Under the pieces are notes generated by a model. That model worked only from the letters and a program-made list of their open reading frames with translations. It ran no database searches and was not told where the DNA came from. This document shows, in pieces, positions 11,815 through 23,438 of a DNA stretch of 64,000 nt (within the stretch, counting starts at the first letter, position 1; every line of letters begins with the position of its first letter). A program made the translations under genes and the position numbers. This DNA comes from Eupeodes corollae (taxonomy: Eukaryota > Arthropoda > Insecta > Diptera > Syrphidae): assembly GCF_945859685.1 (NCBI RefSeq), contig NC_079147.1, positions 100,981,525-101,045,524 of the forward strand, written 5' to 3'.

Positions 11815-12490
11815 ATATGAGATCGGTGGTTTAATGATGACACGGAAGATTAAGCATCGTTCTTAATATTTTATTTTGATAAACTTAGGTCTTTTTCTAT
11901 AACTGTACGCAACATTTTTCCAAACAGGGCAACCATACAAAAAATTACCTTTAATATATCCTTACAAATAATTATTTTGTTTTCGAATGCAAGTGAAGAG
12001 TTTCTGGTAATAAATGGGATAAGGAGTTTGGTTGCAACTTTGACTTTTTGACGATTTGGGTGATTAGGCAGTTAAGAGATAGCTTTGGATCTAGGTAGAT
12101 ACCAAGGTATCTAAATAGATTTCCCAAATGAACCCGTTTACCTATGATTTGAAAGTGATAGCTGGGAAGAAAACAAAGTTTCTTTTTTTTTCATGGAAAA
12201 GAAACCCTGTACCTTATTAGCATTGAGTTTTATTTTTCATCATTTATAATATTGTTCTAATATTCTTATAGAATTTTTTAAATATTGGTCTCAATGGTCA
12301 CAATAAACTTATGAGAACATATTATTTCTGTGTCGTAAGCAAAAATTGCTGCTTCACAGTCAGGTAACTCGGGAAAGACTAAGGTATACAAGTTAAATAA
12401 AATCGGTCACAGGACCGATCCTTGAGTCATACCATATTCAAAACGTATCAATTCTGAAGGACTATTGTTAACATACACCTTGAATCACCT
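11815..12490 (-). mobile_element. jockey-type LINE fragment (RT domain), second family
   Basis: The minus strand reads as a decayed RT domain. Motif B appears as 'EYGMTQGSVL' followed by 'PILFNLYTLVFPELPD' (about 12360-12450). The position of the catalytic YADD box reads 'FAYDTEI', so the box is damaged. The region after it ('HLGNLFRYLGIYLDPKLS') lies near 12070-12150. Sequence and motifs differ from the jockey-like family at 2034. Stops are frequent. Both coding ends are missing. Confidence 0.7.
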
Positions 12491-13542
12491 ACTTAAAAAA
12501 AAAACTTTACACAGATAGATGGAAAATTGAAGTAGATCATTTTATAAACAATGAAAGATTAAAAAAAACATAAAAAACAAATAAAAAGTAGAAGCATTTT
12601 TTGTTGTTTTTGAAAAACTGTATTTTGAAAATTTATAAATATGCCGAGCCGAGGCGGTTTAGTTGTCAAATTGTATAGCTAATTTAGTTCTTTAAGAATT
12701 TGTTTTTATTTATAATTGTATTTGGACACAAAAAACAGAAATATTTATATTTGTTTTGATAATAGCGTATAAAGTTCATTGAGTCTGTGTAACCAGTTTC
12801 TGACTTAGAAGTTTCTTTGCCTAGCACCAAAAAGAATTATGTCCTTTAAAAGTAAAATCAAATACATATATGAACATATGTACATATATAGACATTTATT
12901 GTAGTCAATATGACATTCTACTTGTTCTGTTGGAGATTTTTGAAAAAATATTAGACCAAACAGAGAAGTTTATTCTGTAATTCATCTAATGGAACATAAA
13001 CTAGCAGACAATATCTCAGCTCGAGAACTTTTCCTATAACAGGAACATTGCATAAAAAATCCTTAGTGATAATATTATTGGCTTCTCAAACCTCAAACAA
13101 ATTTAAGCTGTAAAACGGTATCAGAATACCTCTATAATGCATACACAGGCTCACTTTTAACGGATCTTTTAAAACCATAACTTAACATAGGTTTCATTGG
13201 TATATACATATATATACATATATAATATCTTTATAGTAGCTTCTGGAGAACCATCTAGGGTGAACGCCATTTTAAAAACGACAGACAACAAAATCCTTGC
13301 GTGGACAAGAAAAATCCGTGCATTGCGCCTTTACTGGTAAAAGAAATGCTTAGCCGCAACCATTCCAATGTTAACTTGAAAAAAGAACTTAGAGTCCTTA
13401 CTGTTAACCTAAGTGGAAACAAAAACACCATCAATCAAATCAAAGGTTAAAAAAAACCCGTAAAAATGATATTTTCTGGTAGAAATCTTTAACACCTAGA
13501 AACTGATCTCAAAAGGGTTCACCTTATTTATGTCGACTAAGA
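12491..13542. other. Unassigned DNA up to the assembly gap
   Basis: Mostly AT-rich. From about 13230 to 13540 the plus strand has coding-like pieces ('SGEPSRVNAILKTTDNKI', 'LRVLTVNLSGNKNTINQIK') that resemble the style of a LINE ORF1, but frames are broken and I would not assign it. A copy of TAGTCAATATGAC lies at 12902-12914, also seen at 22524. Confidence 0.35.
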
Positions 13543-13742
13543 NNNNNNNNNNNNNNNNNNNNNNNNNNNNNNNNNNNNNNNNNNNNNNNNNNNNNNNNNN
13601 NNNNNNNNNNNNNNNNNNNNNNNNNNNNNNNNNNNNNNNNNNNNNNNNNNNNNNNNNNNNNNNNNNNNNNNNNNNNNNNNNNNNNNNNNNNNNNNNNNNN
13701 NNNNNNNNNNNNNNNNNNNNNNNNNNNNNNNNNNNNNNNNNN
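13543..13742. other. Assembly gap, 200 N
   Basis: Exactly 200 N. The round number suggests a placeholder rather than a measured length. It lies just before the start of the second copy of the duplicated segment, so the join here is uncertain. Confidence 0.99.
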
Positions 13743-15036
13743 GGTGATCTCTTGGTTTATCTCACCGAAGTGTGGAGCAAATTGTAACATCCCTTTGGAG
13801 ATTATTGCACAAGATATTTCAAAAGCATTTGATAGTTTGCCATCAGGCTTTCTTATCGAAAATGCGTTTTTTCGGTTTTAATGAATCCCTGCTTCATTGG
13901 ATTAGTAATTACCAATTAGTAATATTGGATGGAATTTCATAAAATAAATGCTCTTGTGCCTCAGGGCTCTGTTCTATCTCCAACACTCTTTCTCATTCTC
14001 AACTTCTTCGGATGTGGAACAGCAACGAAAAAATATAATAAAAATAAAAAAATTGGGTGGCGCGATAGTCCGTTTGAGAACCAAGGCCTAGTGACTTACA
14101 ACTCTCAACCATTCCTGTGTGCGAGTAATGTTGTCAGGAATGGAGGGGACCTACAGTTTATATGCCGACTCTGAAGGGTAATTTTGAGAAAGCACTTTTT
14201 CATGACAATAGTTACTCTTGGAGAATTTGTCAATACCCGTAAAAAGACTTTAGATGGCATAGGCAGGGATCAAACCCAAGACCTCTAGCATGACAGTCCA
14301 ACGCACTAACCATCATGCCACGGGTACCAAAAATATGATAAGCTCATTAAATTTCGACTTAAAAAGCATTGTTAAATGGGGAATAAGAAACCACGTGGAA
14401 CTTAATGCTTCAAAAATGCAACCTTGTCTTGTATCGTTAAAGCAAGATATACCCGACTTGCCATTATCCATAGATGGCACTTCCATCGAGGAGACTGAAC
14501 ATCTCGATATTCTTGGTATGTGTACCACAAACTACCTCTTTGGAAGTCGCCAAAAATGCCACAATGCGATTTGGTTTCATTAGGCGAAATGCAAGAAATA
14601 ATTCGCACCATCTGATCTGGCTGTTATCTACAAGACTTATATAAGTCCAAAGCTTGAGTATAACTCCCATCTCTGGGCTAGTGCTCTTGCAACTTACTAA
14701 AGCCACTTGGTTAGTATTGAACGTAGGGGATTTAAATTGATAGGTGATAGTATCATCACAAGTTCATTTACTTCGCTTGAACATCGTCGAAAGGTTTCTT
14801 GTTTCACCCTTTTTTACCGTTATTTCAACAGTTTATGCTCAAGTGAAATAGCCAGCTGAATTCTTCAGTTCAACCGTAATACTCGCGCTTCTAGGAATGC
14901 TAATGAGTATACCCTCGAGTCCAACTTCGGCCGTACTGTCAAATACAGAGATTCGTTCTCTAGCCGTACTACGCTAATGTGGAATATTCAGGAATTCAAA
15001 ACCAATGTTCACCGACATCTCTTTTTAAACCATGAA
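13743..15036 (+). mobile_element. jockey/CR1-like LINE fragment, copy 2
   Basis: Homologous to 2061-3299, by eye about 10 percent different. It begins at the gap with 'GDLLVYLTEVW', has motif B as 'VPQGSVLSPTLF' near 13955-13990, and has thumb residues 'HRRKVSC' at about 14788. A SINE interrupts it at 14042-14328. It ends at 15036, where RTE sequence resumes at the same point as in copy 1, so the nested structure predates the duplication. The 3' end is shorter than in copy 1 and lacks the A-run. Confidence 0.75.
14042..14328 (-). mobile_element. tRNA-derived SINE, copy B, inside the LINE
   Basis: Same family as 10427-10742 and same orientation. The tRNA-like head is at 14235-14328, with a B box reading 'gggtttgatccc' on the minus strand. 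The body includes 'gagagttgtaagtcactagg', and the 3' end 'cgcgccaccc' is followed by a T/A-rich tail. The flanking repeat is about 13 bp (AAAAATATAATAA at 14029-14041, AAAAATATGATAA at 14329-14341). The orthologous position in copy 1 (about 2475-2490) is an empty site, which confirms the insertion. Confidence 0.85.
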
Positions 15037-15352
15037 GCATATATTGGTCTTGCCCTCATTGACCACTCAACCCATCTTCTTCGCTTCCGTCGCAATGCTC
15101 AAAAACGCTCCACTGACATCACGCTTAGACCTTCCAATTATGTCAATATCATCTGCGTATCCGAGTAATTGGATGGATCTTTGGAAGATTGTGCCTCTAG
15201 TGTTGACGGTTGAGTTTTGTACAATTCTTCCCAAAACGATGTTAAAGAAGTCGCATGAAAGTGCATCGCCTGTTCCAAAACCTATTTTGAAATCAAATGC
15301 ATCGGGAGATCTTTTCCGACCTTTATAGAGCAGCGTGCATTCTCCATTGTCA
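15037..15352 (-). mobile_element. RTE-type LINE, RT core fragment
   Basis: The minus strand carries the RTE palm. 'YADDIDIIGRSKRDV' lies at about 15118-15163, with an intact catalytic double aspartate, preceded by 'NSTVNTRGTIFQRSIQLLG'. It corresponds to 3300-3616 in copy 1, by eye about 8 percent different. The right flank 'gatattaattt' at 15353 matches the target-site duplication of copy 1 with one change. The 3' part of this RTE would lie inside or beyond the N gap. Confidence 0.8.
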
Positions 15353-15947
15353 GATATTAATTTTATTCTACAAAAAAAAGAAGAAATTAATTTTATTTTA
15401 TAAAAAGTATTGTTCGGTAAATGTTTGAGAAAAATCGAACTGACAGTTTTTTTTTTACAAAAAATAAAAAAAATATAAAAACGAAACATTATTAAAAGCT
15501 TAAAGTTGGTAAAATTTTACTTTCAACTCAAAAATCTTTTCAAAAATTAAAAATACTGGCTTCAAACTCACTGAAAATCTTGTTTTCGACATTTACTAAT
15601 TTTTTTATAAAAATCCAACAGTCCGTTTTTTTTACATACAAAATTAAAATCTACAAAAAGCAGTACGCAAAATTGTTAAAATTGAACAATAGAAGTTATT
15701 GACTCCAGATTTATTTCATCAATCCAATTTTTATATGTTTTTATAAGAAATAAAAACTTTTAAGATGTGATACTTAAATTGATAAAAATTAATTTTCGAC
15801 TAAAAATTCGTTAGCAAAAATATATTTTGAAATAAAACTATTTCATTACATGCAAAATATTGTTGGTAATTTTGAAATTTTTAAGAATTATTCAACTGAC
15901 AACAAGTCGGCGGAGAGGATGTTATCAGTATGCGTCGCTTCCCAGCC
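15353..15947 (-). repeat. ATR repeat, second copy of the duplicated segment
   Basis: Continuous subrepeats lead to the reversed left cap ('gtcggcggagaggatgttat', 'cgtcgcttcccagcc'), which abuts the microsatellite. Compared with 3617-5378 it lacks about 1.2 kb of inverted ATR material. This is consistent with a deletion between repeated ATR blocks here, or a gain in copy 1. Confidence 0.75.
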
Positions 15948-16361
15948 TTTTTATATTTATATTTATATTTTTATTTTTATTTATATTTATATTTATATTT
16001 ATATTTATATTTATATTTATATTTATATTTATATTTATATTTATATTTATATTTATATTTATATTTATATTTATATTTATATTTATATTTATATTTATAT
16101 TTATATTTATATTTATATTTATATTTATATTTATATTTATATTTATATTTATATTTATATTTATATTTATATTTATATTTATATTTATATTTATATTTAT
16201 ATTTATATTTATATTTATATTTATATTTATATTTATATTTATATTTATATTTATATTAATATTTATATTTATATTTAGATTTATATTTATATTTATATTT
16301 ATATTTATATTTATATTTATATTTATATTAATATTTACATTCATATTTATGTTTTTATTTA
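15948..16361. repeat. (TTTATA)n microsatellite, copy 2
   Basis: About 415 bp of the same hexanucleotide as at 5379, with a few interruptions (tttaga near 16277, ttaatattt near 16255 and 16327). It accounts for the several overlapping open frames of alternating residues here, none of which is a gene. Confidence 0.97.
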
Positions 16362-19300
16362 ACAATAAAAGCGCATTTTTTATTGTAAAATTCTTCTGAA
16401 ATGACAGCTGTCAAATTTCAGTGTTTTTTATTATAAGTACTTACCAAATAGTTACTTGGTTAAGCAATGCAATTCTTACGTTAAATCTAGGACCATCTTT
16501 AATTATCTTAAGCATTGTGATCCTTTTTTATGAGATACAAAATCATGTTATTCAAGTTTTATTTTTATTTATTTAGTTATTTAAAATAAAAAAAATTATT
16601 GACCCATCCTTAAAATCAAACCTCCCACCAACGACAATAACTTCAACTAAAAACACATAAATCAACACAAAAGAGTAAACATTTTACATGCAAAAAAACT
16701 AAAAATGAGAATAAAGTTTTATTTATATAAATTCCATTGAAAGCAAAATATTAACATAATCAGATACCACAGCCATTCATACATATACAAATTATTAGAT
16801 TTATTACAACCAACATTTTTTGCCAATATAAGCACAAAAATAAAAACTGTATAAATTCACTTAAGAAAGTATCTAAAGTTGTTATAGGGACGAGTGTAGA
16901 TATAGATAGTCATCAAATTAAAAGGAAGTGTATTAAATTAAAATCATTAGAATTCATAGCATCATCAAAAAGTTTCTTATCCCATCCCATACTCGAAGCT
17001 TCTATACCTTCTCTTAATTTATGTAAATTTCATTAACTTAGTAAAAATATTCACTTATTTGTTTTAATGAATTGAATATCTTAATCAAAAAACAAAATAA
17101 GGATAACTTCAGCAAGTAATATACATACATAAGAAACCCCCATCTGTCCTGTTGTGCCATAAACTTTATTTTAAGGATATTTGTTGTTGGTTGTAAATAA
17201 TGTATACGTATGTGCGTAGGTTTGTATGTTTTTGACTTTTGCACATATCAAATTATATCGAATTACTTTATATCTATAGGTTTGGAAGTTCAATTTTTTA
17301 TTTTATTTTTTTGTTTAATTTAAAAGGACGAAAAAGTTGATCCGTATATAAAGCATTTATAGCAATTTGTAGGGACGAAAAAAAAACTTTGGCACGTGCT
17401 CTCCTCAAAAATGAATGTTCAGAAAATTGTTCTTAAAGAAAATCATCCACCCTTAAAAGTATTTCTATATACGAGAGTATATGTATAGATATAAAACCTT
17501 CCTTACTCTTATAGACTGTGCGATGTCCTTTTTTGCCTTTGAGAAGTATCGCCGAGCACCATAATAATAAGAGCAACCCTTTTATATTTTTCGTTTCTCG
17601 TTTGCTAAGTGGAAAAAATCATCCATAAACGCAAAGGGTTTGATTTTGAATAAAATAACACAACAACAAAAAATTATAATTCAAATAGAAATAAAAAAAT
17701 CATAAAGCAATCCAATTGTTTTTGTTTTGATATCCTTTTTTTGGTTGTGTTTTTGGTTTGATGCGTGTCTTGTTTTAAAGAACCCTTGATATGAAATCTT
17801 CTTTTAGAATATTTAAACGAATATATGAGACATCATATTTTTTGTGATGATAATGATTTTGATGATGATGATGAAGATGAACAATAAAAATATCTTTTGA
17901 ACAATGTGTGAGTAAATGAATGATTTTTAAGCGAACAATGTAAAGTCTGCTTCAAACGGTTTTTCTCTTGATTTCACATAACCTTTAGGCTCTCTCAAAA
18001 TAGGAAGGTAGATAGGCATAGGGACAGAAAAGGATTCTGTTCTTCTTCTTCTTAGACCTTACAACAACCTTACACAGAAAAAAAAAAAACAAAAAATAAG
18101 TCTCATAATATTAAAAAAAAATTAAATAATAAGGAAGGCTTTGTGAAGGAAATTTGTTTGAGTCCTTCAACCTGTAGACGATGACTATATGAGTGTGGCT
18201 GTAATAGTAATTGTTTCTTTTTCTGGTATTGTTTCCATTGTAAGGACTTTTTTTTTGTTTGCATTTTTAAAGAAAAATTTCTGATGAATTCGAGGCTTTT
18301 GTTCAGTTAACTCTCCATAGTCGTTGTTGTTGTTGCCGTAGTTCGTCCCAGGGTACAGCTGGGTGACGTATGTTCTTATATTCAGGAACAAAGTCTTTGA
18401 CTTGCGGCGGCATGTATGTAATATACTTACACAAGCAGTGTCCTGAAGAAAGGATGCAAACAATGCTCTCAAACATGAGCACCTGTTTAAGGACATAAAG
18501 GAATTGTTATTTAGCCATACGTACGTACCCTACCCGTATACCTGATTGTTATTCTTATCAAAAGGATACTTGAAACTTGACTCGTGTAATAATGCGCGCA
18601 ATGCTTGGAAGTCAGTTCACGTTTTGTTGTTGGTGTTCTTGTTCTTGTTGTTGAACTTTTGTGTCCTTAAGAAGAAAAATTTAAAAAAAAGATCCCATTT
18701 GGTTCTAAAAAAGATGAGGGTTACATCAATAGATGAGTGGGGGGGGGGGTTGGATTTACTGACTCAAACAACAAAAAAAAAGGAAAAATAAAACTTTTAA
18801 TATCCTTTTTTTCTTATTTGACATTGATATTCTCTTCCTTTTCCATCAATGTTATACTCGTATAGTCGATGTATATGTATGTCCTGAATTCTTTTTTAGG
18901 TCGATATATATTTTTTCTTCTTTATTCATCAAATGTCATGGTAAATTATTGATTTTATACCACCAATATGGGCCAGAAGAGCAGAAGCCAGCAGAAATAA
19001 CAACAACAACAAAAACAACTATAGGTACATCAGTAAACAGTTGCAATGGGGATCCCGTTCCTGTTCATGTTTTCGAAATGGAAGAGAATGACTAAATAAA
19101 TTTCCTTGAAACGCGCTATCGAGATTGAGTCCATTTTTATTCCATCAGGACAATATGGGGACCGATATACCGATACCGACATCAGCGACCGAATGTCTGT
19201 TTTCTATATCTCTATCTCTTTTTATCTTTCAAATGAATGAAAATTTATATTGGCATTTGATTTCATATTTGTTGGAAAAAGGACGAAGGACCTATTTTTT

Positions 19301-20418
19301 TTGTCTCCCTTTCCAATCGAAGGAATATAATGCTATGGTATAGTAGATGGCGGTGTATATATATATAGGTATAGGTAAATGGTGTTGATGTTGATAGATA
19401 TACAAATAATATGTACTTTTGAGTTGTCAGTTTGTTTGCAAATTTATTCAAATAAACACCCAGTCAATATTAGATACATCAGAATCAGCGCCCTATACAC
19501 TCTGTGATGTGCCTACACTCTGAATCATTTGATTTGAAGTAGGAGGTATTTTTTTGAAACTTTGATTATACAAAAGGAGGGCATGTAAAGGACGTTTTTT
19601 ATTTAGTAGAAAGAAGAATGCAAAATTCTGCTTTAAATTAACGTAGGTTCAATATAAGTTGACATTTTTGTATCTTGAAGTTTGATTTATTATTTTTTTA
19701 ATGACGTATTATTGCTTAGATCTTAGAGAGATGCATATTGATTCTGTCTATACACACAAAAGGTTTAAATATCAGTTATCATAATCAATGTTTGACGTAT
19801 TTTGAATTGTTTGCTTTTATTTCATATCTGCTATCTACTTATACTTTGAGTTGAAGTTCTTTTTTAAAATATTCCAAAACACTTTAAATTGAGAAATATA
19901 AAAATGGTGGGACGGTCACGGTATATCATCCGACTTAAATCTAAAGGTTTGGCTCATGTTTATTTATTATTAGCTTTATCCCTTTAGGAAAATCACATTA
20001 TTTACGTTTTGAATTTAAATAAGTTTACGCGTATAAGGATAAAAGATACACAAAATAAAACTAATTCGAATGAAAATATACATAAAACCAAAAATATAGA
20101 AGGTATGTAGTGTAGGTATACGAATTCATGTAGTTATGTTTCACACACATTAGTATTAAGGATTTATTTTAATTTTGTTTTCCATATTATTTCTATTTAT
20201 TTTACAAAATATACAATGAACATGTATAACAAATTAATTGTATCCAAAATTAAGTAATTAGGTGCCCTGAAATGAAGCCACGTAACAGAAGGCCAAATTT
20301 AAACAATTGGTTTAAGTTCACTTTGGTGAAATGCAATAGGGTCACTTTCTATCAGTTAGTCTTATTACACTTAAACAAAATGAAGAAAACCTCCACACAG
20401 AAAAAATAAAAGTTGTCA
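16362..20418. other. Low-repeat DNA, second copy of the duplicated segment
   Basis: Collinear with 5630-9740 at an offset of about 10.7 kb (10,720 near the start, 10,694 mid-way, 10,678 at the end). The differences are single bases and short indels, including a shorter G-run near 18740 and the loss of about 45 bp near 20382. There is no recognisable gene. Confidence 0.6.
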
Positions 20419-22470
20419 TCTTAACAAGTTGTCATATTACACACTCTGGTAAGAACTATCGAATACTCCCTAGAGCAAAAGGAATATATTATGGTGGCCT
20501 TCCTGGATATTGAGGGCGCTTTCAACAACGTTGACACATCCGCTATTACTTCTACTATGACGACCCTAAACGTTGAATACTCACTCTGTGAGTTGATTAA
20601 TCTAATGCTAAAAAGCAGGATCTTCAACTTTAAGATGGGGGATTTTTGAACGAAAAGGTCTGCCGGTAGAAGCACTCCGCAAGGTGGTGTTCTGTTCCCT
20701 CTCCTGTGAAACATAGTGGTTAACCAACTACTAATATCCCTTGAGAGGGAAGGCTACAGAGTGGTTGCGTATGCCGATGATGTTACTATTGCCGTCACAG
20801 GAGAACATTCTAATACACTGAAAGACCTCCTCCAAAACGCACTCAATATGCTCGTTAGATGGGCTGATCACTGCGGACTTAGTATTAATCCTCAAAAAAC
20901 GGATTTCGTCCTTTTTACGCGGAAATACAAGATCCCAGTAATTGTACCTCCTTCAAAAAAAAGGTGTCCCACTGATTTTTACCTATAAAGCCAAATATCT
21001 TGGTCTGATATTGGACAAAAAATTAAATTGGAAACCTAATATTCAGGAAGGAGTTAAAAAGCTACAATAGCTCCTTTCCTTTGCAAGAAAGCCATAAGAA
21101 GTAAATGGGGTTTTCAACCTTACATTACCTATTGGCAATACAACACAGGTCATCTGACCAATACTTTTGTAAGGGGTTGCAGTATAGGGGACTGCACTGG
21201 AGAAAATCACACACTACGACAAGCTCAGCAGAATCCAACCCACTGCATGTCTCTGCATAAGCGGGGCATTAAGAACCACACCCCCAGCAGCGTTGGACAC
21301 TCTTCTTCGTCTGACAGCCCTCGAAATATTCAGCAAACAAGCGGCAGCGAGTACAGCTATAAGACTCAACGCTTTATCTCAATGGACCAACAACTATGTA
21401 GGGCACTCCATCAATTTGAACCTCTTTGGTTCTATACCAAAGTCCATAGACTACACTATTCCAAAACCCCAATTTGGAAAAAGGTATCAGGTATCCATTC
21501 CATCCAGAGATGAATGGGAAAACAAAAAACTCCTGGATGACAAATGCATCCATTTTTATACAGATGGACCCAAGACAAATGAGGGAGTTGGTAGTGGTGT
21601 GTACTCAGAAAAGCTAAATTTAAGCATCTCATTCCACCTCCCTAATCATTGTAGAGTCTTCCAAGCGATCAAAGAGGTTCTCTCCTCAATATATACTTCT
21701 GATATCCGCATCTTCTCTGACAGTCAGGCTTCTATTACATGTCTTGGTGGTGTCTCAACCAAATATCAATGAGCCTTCGATTGTCGATCATCTGTTATGA
21801 GATGGCGCAGCAATTTAACATTCACCTCTGTTTGGTGCCGGGCCATAGAGACATCACGGGAAATTGTAGAGCCTATGAACTCGCTAAAAATAGAACCCTC
21901 ATACCTATTCCACCTGAAAGGGAGAAGATAGGTATACCGATAGCTACATGTAAACTTCTGCTAAAAGAAACAGCTTTTCCGATAGCAAACTTTAGGTGGC
22001 ACAATTTACCAACATACGCAGCCATAAAACTCATATAGCCTTCACTGGACCTAAAGCGCTCTAAAGACTTGTTATCTCAAAGCAGACTTCATATTAGCTC
22101 CCTAATAGGTGTCCTTACCTGACACTGTCTTATAGGCAGACGCGCAATACGACTTGGTGTAGCCTCAAATGACTTCTGAAGGAGCTGTATGGACAATTAA
22201 GAATAGGAAACAATCTCTTACCTCATCTGCACTAGCCCTGCTCTTTCAATAAGATGCAAACTTCATCTGGGAGACTACTCTTTTGACAATCCCAGTGAAC
22301 TAGCTAAAAAGGATATCAAATATCTCCTTCGCTTTATAAAAAGCTCAAAATGGTTCGACTATTAGGAAGTAACTCTCTAGATTCAAGTGGTATAACAATG
22401 GGCCTTTTCTTTTGGCCTAAGTGTGTGGATTATGAATCCGCAGCAACTTTAACCTAACCTTACCTTACAA
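20419..22470 (+). mobile_element. LOA/I-type LINE, RT palm to RNase H and 3' end
   Basis: The best LINE of this type in the window, 5'-truncated. Motif A is 'VAFLDIEGAFN'. Motif C is 'VAYADDV', with catalytic aspartate codons at 20776-20781. 'WADHCGLSINPQKTD' and 'YLGLILDKKLNWKPN' follow. A ribonuclease H domain covers 21535-21960: 'HFYTDGPKTNEG' (aspartate codon 21563-21565), 'FSDSQASI' (aspartate 21719-21721) and 'LVPGHRDITGN'. The last acidic position appears as tyrosine in 'GNCRAYELAK', and several frameshifts are present, so it is inactive. The coding end near 22364 reads 'RFIKSSKWFDY'. The 3' UTR ends in 'aacctaaccttaccttac'. Confidence 0.85.
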
Positions 22471-22518
22471 TCGTCGAAAGTCAACATGAAATTTGGCCAA
22501 ATTGTTGTATTTACTAGA

Positions 22519-22679
22519 AAAAATAGTCAATATGACAACCTTATTTTAAAAAATTAACAACTTGATAGTTAATAGTCAATAGAACAATTTTTGATTGTCA
22601 ATTTTGGAAAACCATTATGACAACAAAAGTAGTCAATAGAACAACTTCGGTAGTCAATAGTCATATTGACTACGGGGGG
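22519..22679. mobile_element. Small palindromic element (candidate MITE)
   Basis: TAGTCAATATGAC at 22524-22536 is exactly inverted as GTCATATTGACTA at 22660-22672. The shorter word AGTCAATA recurs several times between. Near-identical direct repeats flank the block ('ttgttgtatttact' from about 22504, 'ttgttatatttact' from about 22680), which could be a 14-bp target-site duplication with one change. It has no coding capacity. The classification is a proposal from structure alone. Confidence 0.4.
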
Positions 22680-23170
22680 TTGTTATATTTACTTACACAG
22701 TCATCGGTCACAGTATTGACAAAAGCACTTTCTACAGCCAAACCTGAATTGGAAAAAAAATTGATCATTACCGAAAGCTTAACCACCCTTACAGGAATCA
22801 AAAGTGCAACTAATAAAATTACCACTCTCAATTACATTCGAAGCATTTTTCAGAATAGCGCAAACATAACTCTAGCATGCAGTTATAGAAGCGGCTCGTT
22901 ATCCTTATTTAAAAGAATTTCCAAATATCGCTGAAATCATCCATAAACGAAAATGAGGAATTCCAAAAATAGAAAACAAAACTTTTTTTGAAAACATCAC
23001 GGAACACATCTTCGAACTCCTTACAAAAAAACTCTAACCAGAGAAGAATGCATAATTTTATTCCGTATTAGAGCAGGAAAATCTTTATTGTCAAGTCGTC
23101 ACTATTTTACTAACGATCCTCTAGAAGAATGCGAATATTTAAGAGATATCCTGTCGATCGTCCGATTTCT
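22680..23170 (+). mobile_element. LINE RNase H/C-terminal fragment
   Basis: The plus strand reads 'SSVTVLTKALSTAKPELEK' and 'LTTLTGIKSATNKITTLN', then 'IRSIFQNSANITLAC'. This has the layout of a retroelement RNase H, where a serine/leucine-rich helix precedes the strand ending in the conserved histidine loop. A shifted frame then reads 'TREECIILFRIRAGKSLLS', typical of the LINE region after RNase H. The catalytic acidic residues are not clear. It lies directly downstream of the LOA/I-type LINE but has different sequence. Confidence 0.5.
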
Positions 23171-23438
23171 CGGGAGTTTTTTGATAAATAAAAATATTTA
23201 AAAAAAAAACAGGCTACTTTGATAAATTCCATTGGATTTAAAAAAAAAATATTATGATATCTTTTTTAAATTGACAACTGAGCTTTTTGTTAGAAAAACT
23301 ACATATACTCTGATATTTTTAAAAATGTCTGGAAATGTAGATTTTTTGATTCTTCGAAAAATTCAGCTTTGATTTTGTTTCTTCATATTAATTCTTTGTT
23401 ACGTCGTCGGTATTTTAGAAACATCAACAAGTGTTTGA

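Noticed and set aside
13524..13790. Open frames spanning the N gap
   Set aside because: They consist almost entirely of unknown residues from the 200-N placeholder.
2061..21133. The two long repeat copies as LTRs of a giant retroelement
   Set aside because: The repeated segment contains nested LINEs and low-repeat DNA, and the sequence between the copies has no gag-pol. A segment duplication or a second haplotype explains it better.
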